From assembly GCF_001650875.1 (NCBI RefSeq), contig NZ_LXYI01000023.1:62001-126000 (forward strand): a DNA stretch of 64,000 bases. Direction: 5' to 3'. Below, one piece after another: positions 41,163-49,365 of this stretch (position 1 is its first letter; each line of letters starts with the position of its first letter). This stretch comes from Sulfitobacter sp. EhC04. GTDB taxonomy: Bacteria; Pseudomonadota; Alphaproteobacteria; Rhodobacterales; Rhodobacteraceae. Below the pieces are notes generated by a model. The model did no database searches. It was given only the letters and a program-made list of their open reading frames with translations, and was not told where the DNA came from. The position numbers and the translations under genes are program-made.

Positions 41163-42473
41163 TTACATCATCTGGCCAGGCAGCCAGAGCGAGATCTGGG
41201 GGAAGGCGATCAGCAGCGCCAGAACGATCACCTCGATGACAATGAACGGGAGAATCCCGCGATAGATTTCCGGCAACTTCACACGGCCTTCGGAGGCACC
41301 GATCACGGCGAAGAGGTTCATTCCGACAGGCGGCGAGAGCACCGCAAGTTCAACCAGCTTCACCATGATGACGCCGAACCAGATGCCGTCGAAGCCCATC
41401 GAGGTCACGATGGGATAGACGAAGGGCAGCGTCATGACCTGCATCGCCATCGGGTCCATGAACATGCCGAGGATAACGAAGACGAAAGCCAGCAAGATGA
41501 TGAAGGCCATCGGCGAGATTTCCAGTGACTGCATCAGCGAGGTCGCATCGGTCACGGTGCCCGCGACAAGGAAGAACCGTGTGAACATCAGCCCGCCGAT
41601 GATGACGATGAAGAGCGAGGCGGTGACCGCAGCGGTGGAGCGCAGGTTGTCGGAGAGCGAAGCCCAGGTGAGCTTGCGGCGGAACAGCGCAATCAGAAGC
41701 GCGCCGGTGGCCCCAAGCGCGCCCGCCCCGGAGGGGGTCGTGTAGCCGAGGTAAATGCCACCGATCACCAGGGCCGCCAGCAGGAAAGTGGCCCAGAGGT
41801 TGAGCGCGCTGTGCCCTATTTCCCTCAGTGAGGCGCGCGGTTGCGGTTCAGGTGCCAGCTCGGGGCGCAACCGCACAAAGAAGTAGACCCCGACCATATA
41901 GGCCGCGGCGGTCAGGATGCCGGGGAGCATCCCGGCAATCAGAAGCTCGGCGACGCTTTCGCCAGTGAGAAGCCCGTAGATCACAAAGCTGATGGAGGGC
42001 GGAATCAGCGCAGCGATGGTGCCAGCGGCGGCGATGGCACCCGCAGAAAGCGCCTTGTCATAGCCAAGCCGGAGCATTTCTCCCAGCGCGATACGGGTAA
42101 AGAGTGCGGCATTCACGAGGGTGGAGCCGGAAATCGCCGCAAAGCCTGCCGACGACAGGATCGTCGCCTGGTAAAGCGCTCCGCGCGAAGATCGCAGGAT
42201 CAGGTTGGAGAAGCGGAAAAGCTCGTTCGTGATGCCCGAGGAAGACGCAATTGCGCCCATCAGAACGAACATCGGAATAACGACAAAGGCGTAATCCGAT
42301 GCCGTGGCGAATGGCAGGTTGGTTATGACCGAAAGTGCAAAATTCGCGCCGCCGGTCACCCAAAGGCCCACGATGGCGACAGAGCCCATGGCGATACCCA
42401 CGGGCACGCCGAGGACGGCCAGGATCAGCATTGCGGCAATGGCGACCGCACCGAGGCTGAGGGGATCAAACAT
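41163..42473 (-). CDS. dctM: TRAP transporter large permease DctM (set 5)
   Basis: 436 residues, 12 hydrophobic segments, with ISGSTLVNAALFTRIALGEM near 113, GTIAALIPPSISFVIYG near 149 and LAVLSPPVGMNLFAV near 373. The VNAALF form separates it from the other five sets. It overlaps dctQ by eight bases. Direction is leftward, away from the divergent GntR-type operator at 44164. Confidence 0.93.
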   Translation of the reverse strand: MFDPLSLGAVAIAAMLILAVLGVPVGIAMGSVAIVGLWVTGGANFALSVITNLPFATASDYAFVVIPMFVLMGAIASSSGITNELFRFSNLILRSSRGALYQATILSSAGFAAISGSTLVNAALFTRIALGEMLRLGYDKALSAGAIAAAGTIAALIPPSISFVIYGLLTGESVAELLIAGMLPGILTAAAYMVGVYFFVRLRPELAPEPQPRASLREIGHSALNLWATFLLAALVIGGIYLGYTTPSGAGALGATGALLIALFRRKLTWASLSDNLRSTAAVTASLFIVIIGGLMFTRFFLVAGTVTDATSLMQSLEISPMAFIILLAFVFVILGMFMDPMAMQVMTLPFVYPIVTSMGFDGIWFGVIMVKLVELAVLSPPVGMNLFAVIGASEGRVKLPEIYRGILPFIVIEVIVLALLIAFPQISLWLPGQMM

Positions 42474-43014
42474 CGGCGGCGTCCTTGTTCACAGTGTTGG
42501 TGTCAGACGTGATCGGGACACCGGCGGGGGTTATCAGTCGAAGCAGAAGCTGTCGGGCAAATTCGGCGGCCGAGAGCCAGGCGCCGAAAGCGGCAAGCGC
42601 TTTGAACGGCGGCAGCGGAAAGGCCAGCGCACCGAGCGCGGTTTCGTTGTAGCTGAGCGATTTCAGCGCCAACTCGCTGGTATGCCATGCGACGACCCCC
42701 ATGAAGACCATCCCGGTCGCCAGCGAAAACAGGGCAGAGAATTTATGCGCGCGTGGCCCCATGGCCGACGTCGCCACGTCGATGACGATATGCGATCCGC
42801 GGGCCTGCGCCTCGGCGAGGCCAAGAAAGACAATCACGGCCAGCAACGCACCGGACAATTCGACCATGCCGGGGATCGGTGTATAGAACAGGTTGGTCGA
42901 AATAACATCGGCGGTTCCCATAACGCCGACGAACAGAAGCAGGAAAGAGGCTGCAAGAAACCCGAGATAGGAGAGTTTCCTCAAGAGCCATTCAAGTCTG
43001 GAAAAAAGAAGCAT
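42466..43014 (-). CDS. dctQ: TRAP transporter small permease DctQ (set 5)
   Basis: 182 residues with four hydrophobic segments (AASFLLLFVGVMG first) and the stretch TPIPGMVELSGALLAV. The start at 43014 (MLLFSRLEWLLRK) is preceded by CCGAGGTCTCC. A terminator-like hairpin lies between it and dctP. Confidence 0.88.
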   Translation of the reverse strand: MLLFSRLEWLLRKLSYLGFLAASFLLLFVGVMGTADVISTNLFYTPIPGMVELSGALLAVIVFLGLAEAQARGSHIVIDVATSAMGPRAHKFSALFSLATGMVFMGVVAWHTSELALKSLSYNETALGALAFPLPPFKALAAFGAWLSAAEFARQLLLRLITPAGVPITSDTNTVNKDAADV

Positions 43015-43040
43015 GGAGACCTCGGGTCAGCAGTGAAAAA

Positions 43041-43060
43041 GGACGGGGCGTGCCCCGTCC
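43041..43060 (-). terminator. Hairpin with T5 tail between dctP and dctQ (set 5)
   Basis: On the minus strand, GGACGGGGCACGCCCCGTCC forms a 9-bp near-perfect hairpin followed directly by TTTTT. This looks like a partial intrinsic terminator that lowers the level of the membrane subunits relative to the receptor. Confidence 0.75.
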
Positions 43061-43086
43061 CTGAAGTGTTGCGTTGGAGCAGGGGG

Positions 43087-44100
43087 TCAGCGATTTTCGC
43101 GAATGTAAACCGCAAGTGCCTGGGCGTCGTCGCCCTTGCCTGATTTGGCCATGCTTTCGACCCAGATGTCGAGCATGTCAGGTGTTGCAGCTTCAAAAGC
43201 GGCCTTTTCCTCGAAGGGCACGATTTCAAGACCTGCCTGGGTGATCGCCGCCACGGCGCCGACCTCGTCTTTGGCGATCAATTCGTTGCCAAAGGCTTCG
43301 GCGTCGGCTGCCACGTCTTCGAACAGCTTTCGCACGTCCTCAGGCCAGCTTTCCCATTTATCTTTCCCGACAAACAGGGTGTGGGCCGAGATCACGCCGA
43401 AGGACAGGTCAGTCGCGTATTCGGCAACCTGATCAATCTTGAATGCCTTCACCGCCGAGTCGAACATGTAAGTGCAATCCATCGCGCCGGATTGCATCGC
43501 CTGGATCATGTCGATGGGCGGGATGTTCACCGGCACCGCGCCCAGGCTTTCGAACATCACCGGCACAAACGACCCATAGGACCGGATCTTCGTGTTCTTG
43601 AAGTCCGCCATCGTCTTCATCGGCTTGCTGCAGTAGATTCGATAGTCGGGCAGGTAACGGAACAGGAGCGGATGAAGACCCGCCCGGTCCAGCTCGGCCA
43701 CGACCGTCGGATTGCTGGTCATGATGCCACGTGTCAATTGGTTCAGCTTCGGCCCGTCCCGGTAGGTCAGCGGCAGCGCGTTGGTCACCGCGGCAAAGGG
43801 CATCCGGGATGCCTGATTGCCCATGACGATCAGGCCAAGGTCCACAGCACCGGATCCGACAAGGTCGACGATTTCGGATTCGCCGCCAAGGGTGTTGGCC
43901 CAGAAGTGCTGGATCTTGATCTTTCCGCCCGACCGTTTTTCGATCTCTGACGAGAAATAGGTGTCGATTTTCGATGTATTGACCACTTCCGGGATGTTTG
44001 ACGAGTATCGCAGCGTCATTTCCGGGTAGTCCTGTGCGAAACTGGCGTTTGTGAACGACAGGGCCGCTATCGCCGAGGCGAAGAGCGTCGTGAATTTCAT
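43087..44100 (-). CDS. dctP: TRAP transporter substrate-binding protein DctP (set 5)
   Basis: 337 residues; start ATG complementary to 44098-44100, preceded on the minus strand by GGGAGGAAACC. A Sec signal peptide (MKFTTLFASAIAALSFTNAS, cleavage near FAQ at residue 22) is followed by EMTLRYSSNIPEVVN. Ligand segments are MADFKNTKIRSYGSFVPVMF near 161 and QSGAMDCTYMFDS near 202. It is divergent from the metallo-beta-lactamase gene, with TTGTCATACAA at 44164-44174 between them. Confidence 0.92.
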   Translation of the reverse strand: MKFTTLFASAIAALSFTNASFAQDYPEMTLRYSSNIPEVVNTSKIDTYFSSEIEKRSGGKIKIQHFWANTLGGESEIVDLVGSGAVDLGLIVMGNQASRMPFAAVTNALPLTYRDGPKLNQLTRGIMTSNPTVVAELDRAGLHPLLFRYLPDYRIYCSKPMKTMADFKNTKIRSYGSFVPVMFESLGAVPVNIPPIDMIQAMQSGAMDCTYMFDSAVKAFKIDQVAEYATDLSFGVISAHTLFVGKDKWESWPEDVRKLFEDVAADAEAFGNELIAKDEVGAVAAITQAGLEIVPFEEKAAFEAATPDMLDIWVESMAKSGKGDDAQALAVYIRENR

Positions 44101-44163
44101 GGTTTCCTCCCAAGCAGGTAAAGCGCAAGTTTGCCTGTGCAATTAATTTTACACATTGCCAGC

Positions 44164-44174
44164 TTGTCATACAA
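44164..44174. promoter_or_regulatory. GntR-type operator TTGTCATACAA, copy 1
   Basis: Palindrome TTGT-CAT-ACAA between the divergent dctP (set 5) and metallo-beta-lactamase genes. It is the same sequence as at 45047-45057 and 49287-49297. Confidence 0.75.
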
Positions 44175-44228
44175 CACGACGATATGGTAATTCAAGATGA
44201 AATCCACAATGAGGTAGGGATGCCCTCC

Positions 44229-45026
44229 ATGTATCAGGTCTATGCCTTGCGCTACGCGACGACGGCGCCGGATCGCCCGCGGCGCGAGAACTTCATGCCG
44301 GGGATGGACCTGCATGAGGGTCCGATGCCGCTCGATTACTATATTTGGGTCATCCGTGGGCCCGATCTGGAGGTTGTGGTCGATACAGGGTTTGGCCATG
44401 CGCAGGCGGCGGCGCGGGGGCGCACTCTGTTGGCTACCCCAGCACAAATGCTGACGCGCCTCGGTATGGATGCGGCGACGGTCCGGACCGTTGTGCTGAC
44501 GCATCTTCACTATGATCATGCCGGCACGCTGGGTGATTTCCCGGCGGCGCAGTTTCACATTCAGGATGCAGAGATGGCCTATGCCACCGGCAGGCCCATG
44601 TGCCACGCCTGTCTGTCGGCGCCGTTCCACGTGGAGGATGTCGTTGACGCAGTGCGCCTGGTCCATGGTGGCCGAATGACATTCCACGATGGCGATAGCG
44701 AGATTGTGCCGGGCATCACGCTGCACCGGATCGGCGGCCATACAAACGGGCTTCAGGTTGTCCGCGTGATGACGAAGCGTGGCCCGCTGGTGCTGGCCTC
44801 CGACGCGTTCCACTTTACCGAAAATCGGACCCGGCGCGCGCCCTTCCCACTGGTTTACAGCGTCGGGGACATGCTTGAGGGGTATCGGAAATGCGAAGCG
44901 CTGGCGGGTGGGGACCCGGATCTTCTGATCCCCGGCCACGATCCGGAGGTCGCCCGCCGTTGGCCCTCACTGAGCGAGGGTGAGCCCAATATTCTTCGGC
45001 TCGATCTCGCGCCTGTCGCAAAATGA
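44229..45026 (+). CDS. Metallo-beta-lactamase fold hydrolase, N-acyl-homoserine lactonase-like
   Basis: 265 residues from ATG 44229 (MYQVYALRYA), which is the usual N-terminus of this subfamily and best spaced from GAGGTAGGGA; ATGs at 44184 and 44220 would extend it. The metal motif HLHYDH lies at 92-97, with a further His in RIGGHTNG and in IPGHDPEV, giving a complete dinuclear site. The subfamily contains lactonases (AiiA class) and many lactone or ester hydrolases of catabolic operons. Placed with a serine hydrolase, two SDRs and a CMD protein, a pathway lactone is a more likely substrate than a quorum signal. Confidence 0.85.
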   Translation: MYQVYALRYATTAPDRPRRENFMPGMDLHEGPMPLDYYIWVIRGPDLEVVVDTGFGHAQAAARGRTLLATPAQMLTRLGMDAATVRTVVLTHLHYDHAGTLGDFPAAQFHIQDAEMAYATGRPMCHACLSAPFHVEDVVDAVRLVHGGRMTFHDGDSEIVPGITLHRIGGHTNGLQVVRVMTKRGPLVLASDAFHFTENRTRRAPFPLVYSVGDMLEGYRKCEALAGGDPDLLIPGHDPEVARRWPSLSEGEPNILRLDLAPVAK

Positions 45027-45043
45027 TAGTATGGTATGTTGAC

Positions 45044-45060
45044 AGTTTGTCATACAAACT
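45044..45060. promoter_or_regulatory. GntR-type operator, extended perfect copy (copy 2)
   Basis: AGTTTGTCATACAAACT is a perfect 7+3+7 palindrome, 32 bp before the serine hydrolase start codon, and contains the core TTGTCATACAA. A TTGACA box overlaps its left end (45039-45044), so bound repressor would block RNA polymerase. Confidence 0.8.
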
Positions 45061-45092
45061 GGTAGCACTCGAACAAATCTTCGGAGGACCTC

Positions 45093-46280
45093 ATGCAATT
45101 CGACAAGACCGTGACCGCACGCGGCCATGATTTTCAACTGACCGGCTGGGTCAAAAGCGGCTTTGAGGGCGTTGCCGGGGCCTTCGCTGAGAACTTCGCG
45201 ACGGAAGAGGAAATCGGGGCGTCCACGGCCATATTCATTGATGGCGAGCAAGTCGCGGATCTGTGGGGCGGCTACCGTGATGCCGATTTCTCGAAGCCGT
45301 GGGAGAAAGACACCATCGTCTGCATGATGTCCGTGGCGAAGGGCATTTCCGGCATCACCTTCAACGGGCTGATTTCCGAAGGGTTGGTCGATCCGTCCGA
45401 AAAGGTCGCGACCTATTGGCCGGAATTCGCGCAAAACGGGAAAGAAGATATCACCGTTTCGATGGTGCTCGACCATACCTGCGCGCTGCCGGTGGTGACG
45501 GACCCGCTCTATAAGGGTGCCATCTTTGATTGCGACCTGATCGTCTCGGCGCTTGAAAAGCAGGCGCCGCTTTGGGAGCCGGGTACGATTGCCGCCTATC
45601 ACATCCACACGCAGGGCAACCTGTTGGGCGAGATTGCACGCCGGGTGACCGGCAAGCGGTTCAAGGACGTGATCCAGGAGCGTGTGATTCAGCCGCTTGG
45701 TGGCGATTATAAGATCGGTGATCTGACCGACGAAGAGATCGAAACCCGCGTCGCCACTCTGGTGCCGACGCTTGCCGGGACCTTGCTTGAGCGCAAGGAC
45801 ACGGAGCCGGACACACTTTTGGCAAAGGGCTTTGTCCAGCACCCGGACGAGCCAATCGGGGTGACGCTTAATTCGAAAGATTGGCGGACCGCGGAAATCG
45901 CCAGCGCCAACGGTCACGGTACTGCGCGGACCATCGCCAAGGTCTACGGAACTGTGGTGCGGGGCGGGTCGCTAGATGGCGTGACGCTCATGTCACCGGA
46001 GACGGTCGAGGGCATGATTACGGAGCGGCACCACCAGTACGAGCGGATGCAACAGCGCCATTACCACCAGGGACGCGGCATCCTGCTCAATACCGAAGAG
46101 GCCGTCTGGATGGGACCGAACCCCCGGTCCTTCGGGCATCACGGGTTTGGCGGTTCGATAGGTTTCGGTGATCCGGATGCGAATATCGGCTTTGCCTATT
46201 CGTGCAACAAGATGCATGCGCGGGGCGACAACGGACCGCGCGCCCGCCGCATCATCGAAGCGCTCTATGCGGGGCTGTAA
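45093..46280 (+). CDS. Serine hydrolase, class C beta-lactamase/esterase (EstB) family
   Basis: 395 residues, start after CGGAGGACCTC. The SxxK motif is Ser80-Val-Ala-Lys83 (CMMSVAKG) and the second-motif Tyr is Tyr169 in YHIHTQG, with HHGFGG near 350 in place of KTG. There is no signal peptide, so it is a cytoplasmic esterase rather than a penicillin-binding protein. Related proteins hydrolyse esters, lactones or amides. Probably it opens an ester in the pathway of the GntR unit. Confidence 0.86.
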   Translation: MQFDKTVTARGHDFQLTGWVKSGFEGVAGAFAENFATEEEIGASTAIFIDGEQVADLWGGYRDADFSKPWEKDTIVCMMSVAKGISGITFNGLISEGLVDPSEKVATYWPEFAQNGKEDITVSMVLDHTCALPVVTDPLYKGAIFDCDLIVSALEKQAPLWEPGTIAAYHIHTQGNLLGEIARRVTGKRFKDVIQERVIQPLGGDYKIGDLTDEEIETRVATLVPTLAGTLLERKDTEPDTLLAKGFVQHPDEPIGVTLNSKDWRTAEIASANGHGTARTIAKVYGTVVRGGSLDGVTLMSPETVEGMITERHHQYERMQQRHYHQGRGILLNTEEAVWMGPNPRSFGHHGFGGSIGFGDPDANIGFAYSCNKMHARGDNGPRARRIIEALYAGL

Positions 46281-46282
46281 GC

Positions 46283-47071
46283 ATGGGCGGTAAGCAACTT
46301 GACCGGGTGGCTGCCGTAACCGGCGGAGCGGGTGGTATTGGCGCGGCGACCGTTGTGCGTTTGCGGGCGGCGGGCTGGCAGGTCGCGATCCTGGATCGCG
46401 ACATGGACCTTGCGCGCAAAATCGCCTCCGAGACCGGGGGCATCGCCCGTGAAATCGACCTGGGCGATGGCGACAGCATCCGGGCGGCCGCCGACTGGGT
46501 TGAGGCCGAGATGGGCCCGGTCGAGGCCCTAGCCTGTGTCGCCGCGCATCTTGAAAACCCGCATAATCCGCAGGATCAGGACGAGGACGAGTGGGACGCG
46601 ATCGTGCGGGTGAACCTCACCGGGACGTTCAAGACGCTCAATGCGTTCGGCAATCCGATGCGCGCGCGGCGGCGCGGCTCAATCGTCACGGTCGGTTCGA
46701 TCACCTCGCTGAACTCCAGCCCGTTGATGGGCTATGGGCCCACCAAGGCCGGTATCATCAACATGACGCGGAATTTCGCGGTCGCTTGGGGGCGCGAGGG
46801 AGTGCGGTGCAACACCGTCCATCCGGGTCCAACCAGGACGCCGGCGGTCGAAGCCAGCTACGCGCGTGGCGAGCGCAGTCCGGATGCAATGATCCGGCAA
46901 ACTGCGCTCGGTCGGCTCGTCATGCCAGAGCAAGTGGCGAATGCCATTCACTTTTTACTGTCTGACGAAGCGGCCGCGATCACCGGGATCGAGCTGCCTG
47001 TCGACAGCGGGACGCTCGCGACGGGCCTATGGTTGCTCTACGGCGGGGTCCCGGACAATAGCGCGGGCTAA
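46283..47071 (+). CDS. Short-chain dehydrogenase/reductase (SDR) 1
   Basis: 262 residues. Cofactor motif TGGAGGIG (13-20), catalytic Ser139, Tyr151 and Lys155 (MGYGPTKAG). The NNAG motif is replaced by ACVAAH at 84-89, an unusual variation that may affect the active site. The C-terminal part TGIELPVDSGTLATGLW is typical. It starts 2 bp after the serine hydrolase stop codon (TAAGCATG). Confidence 0.87.
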   Translation: MGGKQLDRVAAVTGGAGGIGAATVVRLRAAGWQVAILDRDMDLARKIASETGGIAREIDLGDGDSIRAAADWVEAEMGPVEALACVAAHLENPHNPQDQDEDEWDAIVRVNLTGTFKTLNAFGNPMRARRRGSIVTVGSITSLNSSPLMGYGPTKAGIINMTRNFAVAWGREGVRCNTVHPGPTRTPAVEASYARGERSPDAMIRQTALGRLVMPEQVANAIHFLLSDEAAAITGIELPVDSGTLATGLWLLYGGVPDNSAG

Positions 47072-47091
47072 GCGCCCTTTGGGAGAATGAC

Positions 47092-47847
47092 ATGACACAA
47101 AGACATGCAGATCAGGTTGTCCTGATCACCGGGGCGGGCCGGGGGATCGGGGCCGCGACAGCGAGGTTGCTGGCAGAGCGTGCCGCAGCGGTGGGCGTTT
47201 TCGACATCGACGAGGGTCTCGCCAAGGCCACGGCAGCGGCCATCGTACAAATCGGGGGGCGGGCCATCCCGCTGGTTGCCGATGCCGCCGACCGCAGTCA
47301 GGTCATGCAGGCCGCGAAAACGCTTGCCGACGCTTTCGGCCCGCTTACCGGGGTCGTCAACGACGCCATCTGGATTCGCTATGGCCCGATCGAAGATGTG
47401 ACCGACGATGTGCTCGGGCGCATGTTTGACGTGGGGATCAAGGGGGCCTTCTGGGGCGTTCAGGCGCTTTTGGCCTACAAGGGCGACGCCCCGGCTGCCG
47501 TGGTCAACATCACCTCCCCGGTGTCCGAGGTTGGCTCTGCCGGAACCTCGTCTTACACGGCTGTCAAGGGTGCCATCGCCTCGATCACCCGGCAGCTTGC
47601 GGTCGAACTTGGCCCCAAGGGCCTGCGCGTGAACGCGGTCACACCGGGGGCGGTGCCGACGCCAGGCGCGCGGGCAATCGTGGACGAAGCCGGATACGAG
47701 AAGCGCAAGGCGCAGACACCGCTCGGGCGGCTTGGGAGCGAGGAAGAAATCGCCGCCGCAATTGCCTATCTGCTGTCCGAGGATGCAAGCTTTGTCACCG
47801 GCACCATTTTGCGTGCCGATGGCGGTATCACTGTGAAATCGGTCTGA
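47092..47847 (+). CDS. Short-chain dehydrogenase/reductase (SDR) 2
   Basis: 251 residues. Cofactor motif TGAGRGIG (13-20), catalytic Tyr155 and Lys159 in SYTAVKGAI, and the C-terminal TGTILRADGG. The NNAG motif is VVNDAI here, a less common form. The two SDRs sit in tandem and probably act on successive alcohol/ketone stages. Last gene of this rightward operon. Confidence 0.88.
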   Translation: MTQRHADQVVLITGAGRGIGAATARLLAERAAAVGVFDIDEGLAKATAAAIVQIGGRAIPLVADAADRSQVMQAAKTLADAFGPLTGVVNDAIWIRYGPIEDVTDDVLGRMFDVGIKGAFWGVQALLAYKGDAPAAVVNITSPVSEVGSAGTSSYTAVKGAIASITRQLAVELGPKGLRVNAVTPGAVPTPGARAIVDEAGYEKRKAQTPLGRLGSEEEIAAAIAYLLSEDASFVTGTILRADGGITVKSV

Positions 47848-47896
47848 GATGATGCCGACCGACCAGATATTCCCCTTCCCCGGAGCCGGTGTGCCG

Positions 47897-48595
47897 TCAG
47901 TCCTGCGGCTGGCTCTCGGCAATGGAGGAGAGCGCCGCAGTCGCCGCCTTCTCGACATGGTCGAGACACAGCTCCCAGGCCAGGTCTTCGTCGCGGGCTT
48001 CGAGGGCATCGCAAAAGGCGCGAAGCTCTTTGATCGACCGTTGGGCGCGTTCCTCGCTGGACAGCGACACGACCCGCAATTGCGAGACACGGGTGTGGAT
48101 GCGACGCAGCATATCCGCGGCGACCTCGTTCCCGGCCCCCAAGAGCAGGATGTCGTAGAACTGGCCTTTCACCCTGATGAAGGCCTCGGGCGAAAAGTTC
48201 CGGTACACCTCCGCCAGCTCGTCGACACTCTCACGCAGGGCCTGCATCTGCTCTGGTGTCGCGCGCTTGGCAAACAGCCGGGCGGCAAGCCCTTCGAGCA
48301 TCCGGCGCACCTCGTAGATCGAGCGCGTGGTTTCGACGGTGAGCACCGAAACACTCATACCCTTGTTGGGTTTGAGTGTGATGAGACCATCGGCCTGAAG
48401 TTCGCGAAGCGCTTCACGCAGCGAGGTACGAGACACACCCATCCTGTCGCAAAGTTCCCGTTCGATGAGCCGCTCGCCCGGTTTGAAATGCCCTGTGACA
48501 ATCGCCATACGCAACCGTTCTGCCACCTGTTCACGCAGGCCGGGAAGTGTTTTCACTCGGAGGTTCATGTGTTGGGCTATCGGCGTGGTTGGCAT
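47897..48595 (-). CDS. GntR-family regulator with FCD domain
   Basis: 232 residues from the ATG at 48593-48595, which follows AAGGAG on the minus strand; an open frame upstream is not used. The winged helix is at about 18-80 (VAERLRMAIVTGHFKPGERL, MGVSRTSLREALRELQADGL) and the FCD domain follows with AFIRVKGQFYDILLLGAGN and MLRRIHTRVSQLR. It stands between the SDR operon and the CMD/ABC operon. The palindrome TTGTCATACAA, found at every promoter of the unit and close to its own, is the likely operator. Confidence 0.9.
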   Translation of the reverse strand: MPTTPIAQHMNLRVKTLPGLREQVAERLRMAIVTGHFKPGERLIERELCDRMGVSRTSLREALRELQADGLITLKPNKGMSVSVLTVETTRSIYEVRRMLEGLAARLFAKRATPEQMQALRESVDELAEVYRNFSPEAFIRVKGQFYDILLLGAGNEVAADMLRRIHTRVSQLRVVSLSSEERAQRSIKELRAFCDALEARDEDLAWELCLDHVEKAATAALSSIAESQPQD

Positions 48596-48702
48596 TTTGC
48601 GACTCCTTCGAAACGACGGACAAAAAGACCTGCGCGTGATGCAACGGGTCCGAGTTGGGGCGGTGTCCCGCCAAACAGGCCGCCTTCTCTTATATTGTAT
48701 TT

Positions 48703-48713
48703 TTGTATGGCAA
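48703..48713. promoter_or_regulatory. GntR-type operator variant, copy 3 (near the gntR and cmd promoters)
   Basis: TTGTATGGCAA differs at one position from TTGTATGACAA, the reverse complement of TTGTCATACAA. It lies 20 bp before the carboxymuconolactone-decarboxylase-family start codon and also upstream of the divergent gntR gene, so it could serve autoregulation. Confidence 0.55.
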
Positions 48714-48732
48714 AAAACAAGGTTCAGATGCA

Positions 48733-49134
48733 ATGACAAATCAAGAAAAGACCATCAGAGAGCTGTTCGAGGAGGGTCTCGATATTCGCCGTGAGGTGCT
48801 TGGGGCAGAGTATGTCGATGGGTCAATAGAACAGGCAAATGACTTCATGATGGCGTTCCAGCATGTCACGACAGAGTGGTGCTGGGGGTATGCCTGGGGC
48901 CGGGATACGCTCAACAAGAAAACCCGGTCCATGCTCAACCTCGCGATGTTGACGGCATTGAACCGCGCGGCGGAAATCAAGCTCCATGTCCGGGGTGCCG
49001 TGAACAATGGCGTCAGCGTCGAGGAAATCCGCGAAACGCTTCTGCACGCGACGGTTTACTGCGGCATTCCCGCCGGGCTTGATGCGTTCAAGGCGGCCAA
49101 CGAAGTGCTGAAGGAAATGGGTCAGGTCGACTGA
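48733..49134 (+). CDS. Carboxymuconolactone decarboxylase (CMD) family protein
   Basis: 133 residues, the length of PcaC. The helical core with NLAMLTALNRAAEIKLHVRGAVNNGVS then EIRETLLHATVYCGIPAG matches the PcaC family pattern, including the His in LHVRG and the CGIPAG loop. The family also contains peroxiredoxin-like AhpD proteins, but no CxxC pair is present here. Start at 48733 lies inside the GntR operator region; upstream frame not used. Confidence 0.87.
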   Translation: MTNQEKTIRELFEEGLDIRREVLGAEYVDGSIEQANDFMMAFQHVTTEWCWGYAWGRDTLNKKTRSMLNLAMLTALNRAAEIKLHVRGAVNNGVSVEEIRETLLHATVYCGIPAGLDAFKAANEVLKEMGQVD

Positions 49135-49285
49135 TCTCCGCGCATCATTGCCTCGGGTCAACGCACGCACGGATTGAAATCCAGCAAATGCTCACCGCGC
49201 TCTCCGATGTCCAGGCTGAATGGACCCGGACCTGGGCTGTTGCCACCGCAGAGACCGAACACGCCACCCTCGATGGACACCTCGA

Positions 49286-49298
49286 ATTGTCATACAAT
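49286..49298. promoter_or_regulatory. GntR-type operator, copy 4 (before the ABC operon)
   Basis: ATTGTCATACAAT is a perfect 5+3+5 palindrome, about 70 bp before the ABC receptor start codon. A second, slightly altered copy (AGATTATCATACAATCT) follows at 49323-49339. Confidence 0.8.
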
Positions 49299-49322
49299 CA
49301 AATACCCCTATTGACCGATGGT

Positions 49323-49339
49323 AGATTATCATACAATCT
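49323..49339. promoter_or_regulatory. GntR-type operator, copy 5 (before the ABC operon)
   Basis: AGATTATCATACAATCT is a near-perfect palindrome, with one mismatched pair, 27 bp before the start codon. The centre-to-centre distance from copy 4 is 39 bp, nearly four helical turns. Confidence 0.7.
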
Positions 49340-49365
49340 GACAAGCAATAAAAGGGAGGGACCAC

